Origin: Spirulinaceae cyanobacterium SM2_1_0
Lineage (GTDB): Bacteria > Cyanobacteriota > Cyanobacteriia > Cyanobacteriales > Spirulinaceae
Assembly (NCBI GenBank): GCA_012031265.1
Contig: JAAUTY010000032.1
Location: 1-48,056 of the forward strand
DNA: 48,056 nucleotides
Reading direction: 5' to 3'
In this document: piece by piece, positions 37,730 through 45,211 of the stretch
Position numbering within the stretch: position 1 is the stretch's first letter
Layout: every line of letters begins with the position of its first letter
Notes under the pieces: generated by a model
Told to the model about the DNA's origin: nothing
Databases searched by the model: none
What the model saw: only the letters and a program-made list of their open reading frames with translations
Made by a program: the position numbers and the translations under genes

Positions 37730-38928
37730 ATGACTCCGCAACGACGGCGATCGCCCCGCTCACGACAGAAGCTTTGGTACGGTGGCGGGGCGCTCGCCCT
37801 GCTCCTCGCTACGACGGTCACGGTCTTGTGGCGTTGGCCCTCCGCCGCCCAGACCCCCGCCCCCGACCCACTCTTTGCCAGCGGTCAGGGGACTTGGGCG
37901 GGCGGCCTGAACTGGCGGCAACAGGCGGTGCGGGTGGGGAATACCCGCTTCCCGATGACCGCACTAGAATTCACGCCGCAGCAGTCGCCGATCGTCATGC
38001 GGCCAATCTGGAGCACCCCCAACGGCATGGCCGGCACAGAACCCTTAGTGACCATGGCCCGACGCTGGCGGGTAGCGGCGGCGATCAATGGCGGCTTTTT
38101 AACCGCGATCGCCGCCTACCCCTGGGTGCACTGCGCCGTGATGGGCAGTGGCTGTCGGGGCCGATCTTGAACCGGGGGGCGATCGCCTGGGATGATGCGG
38201 GCAATATCCGCTTCGCACGCCTAGGTTGGCAGGAGCGCTTGCTAACCAGCGATCGCCAGCCGTTGAACATCTTGCAAGTCAACAGCGGCTATGTACAGGC
38301 CGGTGTGGCGCGCTACACGCCCGCTTGGGGGGCGAATTATCAAACCCTGACTGACAATGAGGTGATTGTGGTCGTGCGGGGCGATCGCGTCGTCAATCAA
38401 TATCAGGCCGCTGCTGCCCAGAGCCAGCAATTTCCCATCCCCCGCGACGGCTATCTACTGGTCATTCGCAGCCGGGGTGCGTCGCCGCAAGTTTTAGCTC
38501 CCGGGACGACCCTCAGCCTCGAAACTCAGCTCACGCCGGCCGAATTTACCGATTTCCCCCACATCGTCGGCGCGGGGCCGTTGCTAGTGCAAAATCGCCA
38601 GATCGTGCTCAATCCTCGTACCGAAGGTTTTAGTACCGCCTTCGAGCGCCAAGCCGCGCCGCGCAGCATCATCGGCCGCCGTGCCGATGGCACCCTCGTC
38701 CTCGCCGCCTTCCACGGCAATGGCGAGAGTCGCGGCCCCACCCTGGCACAGACTGCCCAGATGTTACAAAGCTTGGGGTTCACGGAGGCATTGAACCTAG
38801 ATGGCGGCAGCTCAACTTCGCTATTCTTGGGTGATGATTTAATCGACCGCGACAAATCCACAGCGGCTCGCGTCCACAATGGCATCGGCTTATATCTCTC
38901 ACCCAGTAGTTTGCCGGGGACGAATTGA
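37730..38928 (+). CDS. Phosphodiester glycosidase (NAGPA-like, DUF2233), frameshifted
   Basis: About 399 residues once repaired. ATG 37730 precedes a basic N-terminus and one hydrophobic segment (GALALLLATTVTVLW), an uncleaved anchor or signal. The NAGPA domain follows: AAINGGF, then in the next frame FNRDRRLPLGALRRDGQWLSGPILNRG, later GRRADGTLVLAAF and ALNLDGGSSTSLF, both family hallmarks. The frame breaks in the T5 run 38096-38100; T6 restores INGGFFNRDRRLP. Probably acts on an extracellular or periplasmic glycan phosphodiester; substrate unknown. Confidence 0.87.
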
Positions 38929-39069
38929 AATACAAATTTCCAAAACACCAACGTTGAAATTGCTCTCACCTTTCCAGCCCTTCCCTCCAAGTAACACCTG
39001 GCAAGACAACTTGTTCACAGAAGTCATCGGTGGCTGGGCCGGAGAACCTCGACAACGACCCAACCGGGA

Positions 39070-39251
39070 GCATCCCATTTTGGAAACTCTACGTTCCTAC
39101 AGAACAGGCTCCGCCAACACCCTAATCCCTCTCCCAGCTTGGGAGAGGGACTTCTAGCTCCCCTGCGCCCAGCTTGGGAGCAGGGGTTGGGGGATGTAGA
39201 CGCGCAGCGGCTGCTCGCAGAGTGGGGAACCGTAACGCCAAAGTGGGATGC
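39070..39251. repeat. MITE-like element with 14-bp inverted repeats and two inner hairpins
   Basis: Ends GCATCCCATTTTGG (39070-39083) and CCAAAGTGGGATGC (39238-39251) are inverted repeats with one mismatch. Inside are a perfect 10-bp hairpin at 39127-39149 (CCCTCTCCCA/TGGGAGAGGG) and a 12-bp hairpin with one mismatch at 39160-39186. An identical right end stands alone at 17236-17249. No coding frame. Mobility is inferred from structure. Confidence 0.55.
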
Positions 39252-39264
39252 ACCCGGTACAATC

Positions 39265-39350
39265 ACTGTCAATTCAAATGCAGCGGACGGTTGAAAGCTA
39301 CTGGTGCTGAGTTTGAGGTCATCTGCTGCCGCTGATTTGAGCCGTTATAC
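39265..39350 (+). other. attC-like site A (degenerate)
   Basis: Left arm TCAAATGCAGCGG (39274-39286) pairs with CCGCTGATTTGA (39329-39340), leaving one extra G at 39280. The right core is GTTATAC (39344-39350). The left core expected at 39265-39271 is not recognisable, so the site is decayed, perhaps by the repeat element ending 14 bp upstream. The central part resembles site C (GGTGCTGAGTT / CGTGCTGAGTT). Confidence 0.5.
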
Positions 39351-39492
39351 GGCGAGTTCTTGGAATGGCATAGTGAGAAGTTGCTTGTTATGATTTGTTC
39401 AGACTTCATCCACTAAGAGCGGAAAATTAGCAGCGGTTGGTCAAGTAGGAAATTGCAGCAGTATTATTTTTGTGATTTTTTGTGAGAATACA

Positions 39493-39930
39493 ATGACTCC
39501 TTTGAGTATCACCTCCCAGATTCAAATTAATGCCGCACCCCAGAAAATCTGGGAGGTGCTGATAAACTTAGCTGCTTATGGTGATTGGAATTCTAAACTA
39601 CGGGTCATTGAAGCACCTGAGAGCATTGCAAGAGATAGTAGAGCAAAATTGTGCGCTGCATCTGAAACAGAGTCTGAGCGGATTTTTGATGTTGAAATAA
39701 CTGCCATAGAGATTCCGTATCTCCTAGAGTGGCAGGGTGGAGAACCAGATATATTTATTGGAATGCATAGATTTTAGCCTCACCGAGCAACCTCGGAGAA
39801 AACCATTTTCAAAAATTCAGAGATATTTAGCGGAACAATGGCATCTGCAATCTTGGACGTAAGTCGAACTTCTCTAGAGGAAGAATTTAAAGCTTTCAAT
39901 GAAGCTCTAATACGAGTTGAGCTTGGATAG
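39493..39930 (+). pseudogene. SRPBCC-family protein with two compensating frame breaks
   Basis: MTPLSITSQIQINAAPQKIWEVLINLAAYGDWNSKL opens an SRPBCC (START/polyketide cyclase-like) fold. The frame ends at a TAG in the T4 run 39772-39775. Next-frame SLTEQP continues for about 7 residues, then the original frame resumes: TIFKNSEIFSGTMASAILD and LEEEFKAFNEAL to the stop at 39930. One base gained and one lost. Its AT-rich composition differs from the backbone. It may be a cassette gene of the surrounding attC-like array. Confidence 0.65.
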
Positions 39931-40032
39931 TTAAGCTGTTGAGAGAGCACGCGCCTAGCTACACAGAGATAAACAAGCGTACCTTATTAAAATCGCGTAA
40001 ATACCAAAAACACAATACCCACAATTCCAACT

Positions 40033-40263
40033 ATGAACTACAGAGACTACATCACGATCGAACCCAATAAACGCGGTGGTAAGCCTTGTGTGCGTGGCTT
40101 GCGAATTACGGTTTATGAAGTGCTTGAGTACCTGGCTTCCGAGATGACTGAAGCAGAAATTCTCGACGATTTCCCCGATTTGACACGGGAAGATTTAAAA
40201 GCCTGCATTGCTTATGCTGCCGACCGTGAGCGTCGAGTTATGATCGCTCCACTATCTGCATGA
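40033..40263 (+). CDS. DUF433-family antitoxin
   Basis: 76 residues. YITIEPNKRGGKPCVRGLRITVYEVLEYLASEMTEAEILDDFPDLTREDLKACIAYAADRE is a classical short DUF433 antitoxin. Its stop overlaps the start of the DUF5615 toxin (ATGA), indicating translational coupling. It is shorter and different in sequence from the pair at 4418-5109, so it is an independent acquisition rather than a local duplication. Confidence 0.9.
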   Translation: MNYRDYITIEPNKRGGKPCVRGLRITVYEVLEYLASEMTEAEILDDFPDLTREDLKACIAYAADRERRVMIAPLSA

Positions 40264-40592
40264 AATTACTTTTTGATGAAAACTTGTCGCCCAAGTTGCC
40301 GAACCGTTTGTGTGATCTTTTTCCAAATTCGCTTCATGTTCGAGATGTGGGCATGAAAGAAACGAGCGATCCAATAGTTTGGGATTACGCAAAAGATAAT
40401 GATTTGATGATTGTCTCAAAAGATGCGGACATGCATGACCTGAGCTTAGTATTTGGGAATCCGCCGAAAGTTATTTGGCTTCGACTGGGAAACTGTTCAA
40501 CATTGCAAGTTGAAAATGTGCTGCGGCGAGATTTTAACGCGATCAAATTGTTTTATGAGGATAAGAATTTATCGCTGCTTGCCTTATCATAG
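40260..40592 (+). CDS. DUF5615 PIN-like toxin
   Basis: 110 residues. MKLLFDENLSPKLPNRL carries the LFDENLS motif, followed by IWDYAKDNDLMIVSKDADM and PKVIWLRLGNCST, all typical DUF5615. Overlaps its antitoxin by 4 bp. Likely RNase toxin of the PIN/Mut7-C type; activity not shown for most members. Confidence 0.9.
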   Translation: MKLLFDENLSPKLPNRLCDLFPNSLHVRDVGMKETSDPIVWDYAKDNDLMIVSKDADMHDLSLVFGNPPKVIWLRLGNCSTLQVENVLRRDFNAIKLFYEDKNLSLLALS

Positions 40593-40689
40593 TGTTGCGG
40601 TAACTTCGAATCTTTTTACAGGGTTTTTACAGATTGAGAAGTCATATAACGATCCCATTTCATTTTGGAATAACCATCTCCCCATCTCA

Positions 40690-40863
40690 TTTAGGACTGC
40701 TACAATAGCGATCACTGGATTAGCCAATAATCTCGCTATGCCAGGAGTAATTGAGATCCATACAGATGCACCAATCAGGAGGGTAGTAGAGGATCTTTTT
40801 ATGATTCTCGAGTGTGGTGTGCCGGAGGATCTAGATGGTCAAATTTATTACCTTCCCTTGTGA
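40690..40863 (+). pseudogene. C-terminal remnant of another DUF5615 toxin
   Basis: About 55 codons, MPGVIEIHTDAPIRRVVEDLF...GQIYYLPL to TGA, align with the end of the toxin at 4756-5109 (MPGLFEVNRR...GQVIFLPL). The upstream FLADEN half is absent, so this is a truncated third toxin gene. It ends 10 bp before attC-like site B, the position expected for a cassette gene. Confidence 0.65.
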
Positions 40864-40873
40864 GTCGATAGCC

Positions 40874-40959
40874 GCCCAACAAATCGTTGTAGCGGCGCAT
40901 TTAGGTGATTTTTTAGGAAGTTGAAGGTTATCTACCGCCGCTGAACTCAACCATTAGCC
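40874..40959 (+). other. attC-like site B
   Basis: 86 bp. Left core GCCCAAC (40874-40880) fits RYYYAAC exactly. Left arm GTTGTAGCGGCG (40886-40897) pairs with CGCCGCTGAAC (40936-40946) with one extra G at 40889 and one G-T. Right core ATTAGCC (40953-40959) differs from GTTRRRY at one base. The right core runs on into AGCGATCGCCCC, as at site C. Confidence 0.6.
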
Positions 40960-41395
40960 AGCGATCGCCCCACCCCAATGGGAATGACAACCAAGGTAAA
41001 TGTATATAAAAGTGTAGCTAAAAAGACAGAAAAAGCTTGAGAGAAGTGGAGGCGCGCCAGAGAGCCGAAGAGAAGTACAGAGAAATTCATTGAAATTTCA
41101 GTCAACAGTAAAAGTCAGCCATCAAGACAGGAAAGAACAGGCGTCTGACCAAGCAGAAGCCGAAAATTCCCTTTTTCATCCCTTCTGTCTGTATCTCCTT
41201 ATACCATTCTGTATGCGTTTACCCTGTTTACTGCTATGGGATGAGTTAGGATCGAGTGGCCTGCGATTTATCTGGGTATGAGTGAAACTATCTATAACGA
41301 GTTTATTAGGATACCTCACTGCTCGACCCAGCAGAGATCTTGTCGTGGCTGCCAATATCGAGATAACCAGAGTGGTGGGATACTCGTCGTAGCTA
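40960..41395. other. AT-rich segment, no recognised gene
   Basis: After site B the sequence is AT-rich and lacks HIP1 beyond the first 20 bp. I found no conserved frame and no RNA gene. Confidence 0.35.
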
Positions 41396-41568
41396 TTTTG
41401 GCTCTTCGGCACTTAGTGTGGTGAAAATAACCGCATCTTTACTTCTGGTAAGGCTTCTGGTGATTGTTGCTGCAAATGCAGTACTGACAAAGCCCAAGCT
41501 CTTGCACAGCAAGGCTTTCGGATTTTAGTTTCGATTGATTTACACACCAGGTGCCGAAGAGCCCAAAA
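41396..41568. mobile_element. Short element with about 25-bp terminal inverted repeats
   Basis: TTTTGGCTCTTCGGCACTTA... (41396-41420) and its near-complement ...GGTGCCGAAGAGCCCAAAA (41543-41568) match at all but about two bases and one gap. The ends begin GGCTCTTCGGCAC, resembling ISL3-family termini. Only about 120 bp lies between, too short for a transposase, so it is a MITE or deletion derivative. Family assignment is tentative. Confidence 0.55.
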
Positions 41569-41629
41569 AGTTTGGTTCATGAATATCTAGAAGGTCTGTT
41601 AGAAGGTCTGTAAAGTTCCGCATTTATGG

Positions 41630-42028
41630 CTAGGAATTAGCTGCCCAGAGTAAAGAGACTTCATATCGTTTAAATGTTGAATCCGCACTCACAAGCGTCA
41701 TCTCTTCTAGCTGAGCTTGTGCAATCAGCATTCTGTCAAAAGGATCACGATGATGCAACGGTAATGAAGCTACTCGCAAAGCGTGAGAAGCCGTGATATC
41801 CAAAGATCTAGCTCCTAGTTGAGTCATACGAGTAGAGATATAATTATCTATTTGCTCTGGCAGTGGCAACTTGCCAATTGAAACCTTAATTCCCATCTCC
41901 CAAACACTTGCAACTGATAACCATACCTCATTAGTTTCATCCACAATTTGTTCAATCACATTCTCACTTAGCTTTTCTGGTTGAGCAAACCACCATATCC
42001 AGCATTGCGTATCTAGTAAAAGTCTCAC
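41630..42028 (-). CDS. PIN-domain toxin (type II TA)
   Basis: 132 residues. MRLLLDTQCWIWW gives the first catalytic Asp; SVASVWEMGIKVSIGKLPLP, HHRDPFDRMLIAQA and LVSADSTFKRY carry the further acidic residues of PIN RNases related to Sll0205-type toxins. All expected acidic positions are present. It overlaps the antitoxin stop by 4 bp and is transcribed opposite to the attC-like sites. Confidence 0.9.
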   Translation of the reverse strand: MRLLLDTQCWIWWFAQPEKLSENVIEQIVDETNEVWLSVASVWEMGIKVSIGKLPLPEQIDNYISTRMTQLGARSLDITASHALRVASLPLHHRDPFDRMLIAQAQLEEMTLVSADSTFKRYEVSLLWAANS

Positions 42029-42270
42029 TCTACGCCACCCTCAAACGCTGCCAAAATATCTTCTGGCAAGGGGGCATTAAAGTCATCTGGTATAGTAAAG
42101 ATCCCTTGATCTTGACCCAAACTAGATCGTCGATCTAAGGATGTCCGAAATGGAACAATCTTAGCAATTGGAATACCTCGGTTTGAAATAACTATCTCTT
42201 CTCCGAGTGCGACACGGGACAACAGCCGAGAAAGGTTTGTTTTAGCCTGATGAATATTTACAGTTTCCAT
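42025..42270 (-). CDS. Phd/YefM-family antitoxin
   Basis: 81 residues. METVNIHQAKTNLSRLLSRVALGEEIVISNRGIPIAKIVPF is the Phd/YefM DNA-binding half, followed by an acidic toxin-binding tail (FNAPLPEDILAAFEGG). First gene of the pair, so it should autoregulate the operon together with the PIN toxin. Confidence 0.92.
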   Translation of the reverse strand: METVNIHQAKTNLSRLLSRVALGEEIVISNRGIPIAKIVPFRTSLDRRSSLGQDQGIFTIPDDFNAPLPEDILAAFEGGVE

Positions 42271-42370
42271 TTTCTTAAAGAACTAAGTCTGTAAACTAAG
42301 TTTACTTTAGTTTTGGCAATTCTACAAGGGCAAGTTAATTTAGAGTTTTGGGTAACTGTCAAGAAACGCT

Positions 42371-42456
42371 GCATAACACTGCGTTGGAGCGGACAACCGA
42401 GAGATATTCGTGCTGAGTTCCAGGTGATCTACTGCCGCTCAACTAGACCGTTAGCC
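42371..42456 (+). other. attC-like site C
   Basis: 86 bp. Left core GCATAAC (42371-42377), left arm GTTGGAGCGG (42383-42392) pairing with CCGCTCAAC (42435-42443) apart from one extra G, and right core GTTAGCC (42450-42456) fitting GTTRRRY exactly. Spacing between core and arm is 5 nt as at site B. One unpaired base in the left arm is the hallmark that fixes strand choice in integron recombination. Confidence 0.6.
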
Positions 42457-42697
42457 AGCGATCGCCCCTCTGATCCCTCAGTACAATAGAAGCCAGCTCT
42501 GAAATATCCGCAAAGTCAAAGAGGCTGGCAACTGCTTCACGTCTTTGTGACCCGGATGGCAGCCAGCAGGATCCTGCATGGATCGCATTGGCTGATGCTC
42601 CTGAGATGTCACTGCAACCGATCCATCTGGGTTTCCGGTTGGGCTTCAACCCACTCCACACGGATCTCAAATCGCTTGCAGCAAGGGGCGCAATTCA
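42457..42697. other. Spacer with a hairpin and weak SDR traces
   Basis: GCCAGCTCTGA (from 42491) and TCAAAGAGGCTGGC (to about 42529) can form a hairpin similar to the one at 5221-5252. LGFNPLHTDLKSLAARGA near 42630-42690 may be the beginning of the decayed SDR gene that follows. Confidence 0.35.
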
Positions 42698-42847
42698 GCA
42701 ACACTCCAGGAAGTTGAAAAAATGCTTTCTAAAACTGGCGGGTGTGTCGAAAGCTACGTGGCGGATTGGTCAAGCATGGCTGATGTGGAATCACTGGCGA
42801 AGGCTGTAGCCGATCAGCCCCCCAAACTGGATGTGTTGCTCAACTAG
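42698..42847 (+). pseudogene. Short-chain dehydrogenase fragment cut by a repeat
   Basis: ATLQEVEKMLSKTGG and SYVADWSSMADVESLAKAVADQPPKLDVLLN match the classical SDR segment just before the NNAG motif. The frame ends at the first bases of the repeat at 42844 (LLN-stop), and no downstream SDR half is present. The N-terminal glycine-rich motif is also missing. Confidence 0.6.
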
Positions 42848-42957
42848 TACAAGGCGGCGGAAATGAGATCCCCATTCAGGATCCGTAGGATGCCTGTACT
42901 GTCTGCACTCAAAACTCAGAACTCAAAATTCCGCGTAGCGGTACTAGTGCCTTGTAC
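42847..42957. repeat. 111-bp repeat with perfect 9-bp terminal inverted repeats
   Basis: GTACAAGGC (42847-42855) and GCCTTGTAC (42949-42957) are exact inverted ends. The interior (GGCGGAAATGAGATCCCCATTCA, AACTCAAAATTCCGCGTAGCGG in part) is a diverged copy of the left-edge repeat at 1-124. It abuts the truncated SDR gene, consistent with insertion or with recombination at the repeat. Confidence 0.65.
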
Positions 42958-43078
42958 CGAGTGGGTACGAGCAAAGCAGAGCAGCGTGAGGCCTGGCGCT
43001 GGACTTTTTTGCCGTCAGCTAAATTAAGAGCAATCGCGACTGTTGTGCGCGATCGCCCCTTCACCCGCTGTCAAAACC

Positions 43079-43567
43079 ATGGAGCCACAAGACGAACGCA
43101 CCTGGGCTACCTTCTGCCACGTTGCGTCCCTGCTTTGGATTGTTCTGATTCCGCTCTCGTTTTTCGGCTTGCCGGTACCGCCGTTCTTGAACCTACCCGG
43201 CCCGCTGATCGTCTGGTTGGCGCGGCGCGATCGCTCCCGCTTGGTGGATGTTCACGGCCGCGAGTCGATGAATTTCCAGATTTCCTTGACGATTTACGGG
43301 CTAGTGCTTCTCTTGCTGGGCTTGGCGATCACTGCTGTGTTTCTCGTCCTCGGCTTGCTCTACGGGAGCCAGAGCGGTGGGCAACGGGATGCGGCGGTGC
43401 TAGTCGGTTTGCTCTTCGCGTTTGCGGGCGGGACGCTCTGGATCATCATCCAACTCTTGTTAGCCCTGATCAATCTCATCTTGGTGATCGTCGCCGCTTT
43501 CAGCGCTAGCAACGGCCAAGAATTCCGCTACCCGCTGACCATCCGGTTGCTCCCGCCACCGCGCTAG
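43079..43567 (+). CDS. DUF4870 membrane protein
   Basis: 162 residues from ATG 43079. DERTWATFCHVASLLW and LVDVHGRESMNFQISLTIY are DUF4870 hallmarks; three to four hydrophobic helices (about 15-45, 68-100, 110-145). Tic20-like fold in related proteins; function unknown. Longer upstream reading to 43043 begins within a HIP1 site and is less likely. Confidence 0.87.
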   Translation: MEPQDERTWATFCHVASLLWIVLIPLSFFGLPVPPFLNLPGPLIVWLARRDRSRLVDVHGRESMNFQISLTIYGLVLLLLGLAITAVFLVLGLLYGSQSGGQRDAAVLVGLLFAFAGGTLWIIIQLLLALINLILVIVAAFSASNGQEFRYPLTIRLLPPPR

Positions 43568-43614
43568 CGGCATAATGCGGCAGCAATGAGTTAGGCGATC
43601 GCGCTTCAGGAGCC

Positions 43615-44730
43615 ATGCAAGCAGGGAAAATCGGCGTCGCTGTGGTCGGGACGGGTTTTGGCAAAAAAATCCATATTCCTGGCTTCCAGCACCACCACCA
43701 AACAGAAGTCGCGGCAGTCTACCATCGTGATCGCGCTCGTGCGGCGGCGATCGCCGCCGAATACCAGATTCCCCACGCCGACTGCAATTTAGAAACTTTG
43801 CTTGCCCGCCCCGAAGTGCAAGCGGTCAGCATCGCCACGCCCCCCTTTTTGCACTACGAGATGGCACGGCAGGTCCTGCAAGCGGGCAAACACCTGCTGC
43901 TCGAAAAGCCGATGACCTTGACCGCCGCCGAAACCCGCGAGCTGTATCACTTGGCGGCGCAGCAAGGCGTGAGCGCCGTGGCTGACTTCGAGTTTCGCTT
44001 CATTCCCGCCTGGCAGCACTTCGCTGAGCTGCTCCGCAGCGGCACGGTTGGTCAGCCGCGCCTGATCAAAATTGACTGGCTCGTCGCCAGCCGTGCCGAC
44101 CCGCAACGGAGCTGGAACTGGTACGCCCAGCGCGCCTGTGGTGGCGGTGCCCTGGGGGCGATCGGTTCCCATGCTTTTGACTACATCCACTGGCTATTCG
44201 GGCCGGTGCAGCGGCTGAGTGCCTGGCTGAGTTGCGCGATCCCGGCGCGGCCCGACCCGCTAGATGGTGACCAGCTCAAGCCCGTCGATGCCGATGATAC
44301 CGACCTGCTGACCCTGGAACTGGTTGATGGCACGCCGGTTCAGGTCTCGCTCAGTTCGGTGACTTATCAGGGACGGGGGCACTGGTTGGAGGTCTATGGC
44401 GATCGCGGCACCCTCGTCCTCGGCAGCCGCAATCTCAAAGATTACGTGCACGGCTTTCAGCTCTGGGCCGCTCCCGTTGGCGAGGAGCTAGCAGAAGTCC
44501 CGCTGCCCGAGCGTCTGCAATTCCCGCGCCAGTTCGACGACGGCCGCCTTGCCCCCTTTATCCGCGTCGTCAACCATTGGGTACAGGGCATCACGAGTGG
44601 TCAAACGACGGCACCGACTTTGCGTGAAGGGGTTTACTCGCAATTACTCATGGATCTGGCGCAACAGGCGAGCGATCGCCGCGTCTGGCTCGATGTTCCC
44701 GACTTAGACGAGTTGCTCGCCACTGGGTGA
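43615..44730 (+). CDS. Gfo/Idh/MocA-family oxidoreductase
   Basis: 371 residues. Rossmann motif VAVVGTGFGKKIHIPGF, then LLEKPMTLT with the conserved EKP Lys, and GGGALGAIGSHAFDYIHWLFG in the C-terminal alpha/beta domain. NAD(P)-dependent dehydrogenase acting on a sugar or inositol-like substrate that cannot be specified. 48 bp after the DUF4870 gene. Confidence 0.92.
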   Translation: MQAGKIGVAVVGTGFGKKIHIPGFQHHHQTEVAAVYHRDRARAAAIAAEYQIPHADCNLETLLARPEVQAVSIATPPFLHYEMARQVLQAGKHLLLEKPMTLTAAETRELYHLAAQQGVSAVADFEFRFIPAWQHFAELLRSGTVGQPRLIKIDWLVASRADPQRSWNWYAQRACGGGALGAIGSHAFDYIHWLFGPVQRLSAWLSCAIPARPDPLDGDQLKPVDADDTDLLTLELVDGTPVQVSLSSVTYQGRGHWLEVYGDRGTLVLGSRNLKDYVHGFQLWAAPVGEELAEVPLPERLQFPRQFDDGRLAPFIRVVNHWVQGITSGQTTAPTLREGVYSQLLMDLAQQASDRRVWLDVPDLDELLATG

Positions 44731-44888
44731 AATTGCCCACGGGGCAGCGCGATGGGCATTTGCTCCAGCAGCGGCGCTCGGCGCGATCGCCAGATAGACT
44801 GCTAGGCTAAAGGCAACCGGAAAATCTCCGCGTTTTTACATAGGTCTCCTAACTCAGTAAATAAATCGGCTCGGACATCATTCTGTTG

Positions 44889-45041
44889 ATGAGGAACTTG
44901 GTTGTGAGACTTGAGCGAACGGAAAAATTCCCGGTGATGCCGACGGCACTCCTGTTTTTGATGACTGGCTTGCTGATTTTTTATGCCCCGCAGCCGGATA
45001 TCCAGACCGACCAACCGGCCATGAGCCGCGCGCTGAGCTAA
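44889..45041 (+). CDS. Possible 50-residue membrane peptide
   Basis: ATG 44889 to TAA 45041: MRNLVVRLER, then TALLFLMTGLLIFYAPQPDIQ with one predicted membrane helix. It lies just upstream of a terminator-like hairpin, giving it the look of a small independent unit. No homologue recognised; an internal start (ATG 44937, MPTALL) is possible. Confidence 0.35.
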   Translation: MRNLVVRLERTEKFPVMPTALLFLMTGLLIFYAPQPDIQTDQPAMSRALS

Positions 45042-45079
45042 CGGCGCGCCACAACTGGGCAGGTCTCTGCCAACCGTTA

Positions 45080-45122
45080 TCGAGGCTGAAGGCCGCGCCA
45101 CGCACGCAACCTTCAGCCTCGA
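45080..45122 (+). terminator. Perfect 13-bp hairpin
   Basis: TCGAGGCTGAAGG (45080-45092) pairs perfectly with CCTTCAGCCTCGA (45110-45122), 17-nt loop. It ends the preceding unit about 90 bp before cysK. No T-run. Confidence 0.6.
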
Positions 45123-45211
45123 CAAGCTAGATCCCCCGCTCCTCCTGCACCTAGCGACTCGGCCGCCATCCGTCATAATTGGGGAAGGACAGAAGACGCA
45201 GGCATTCCAGG

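Larger units (their letters stand above)
44731..45211. other. Intergenic region before cysK
   Basis: About 480 bp holding a possible 50-residue membrane peptide (44889-45041) and a strong hairpin (45080-45122), entered separately. Otherwise featureless. Confidence 0.4.

Noticed and set aside
44802-45176. 124-codon minus-strand frame before cysK
   Set aside because: Cys/Arg-rich with no domain, overlaps a perfect hairpin, and is opposite a better small plus-strand candidate.
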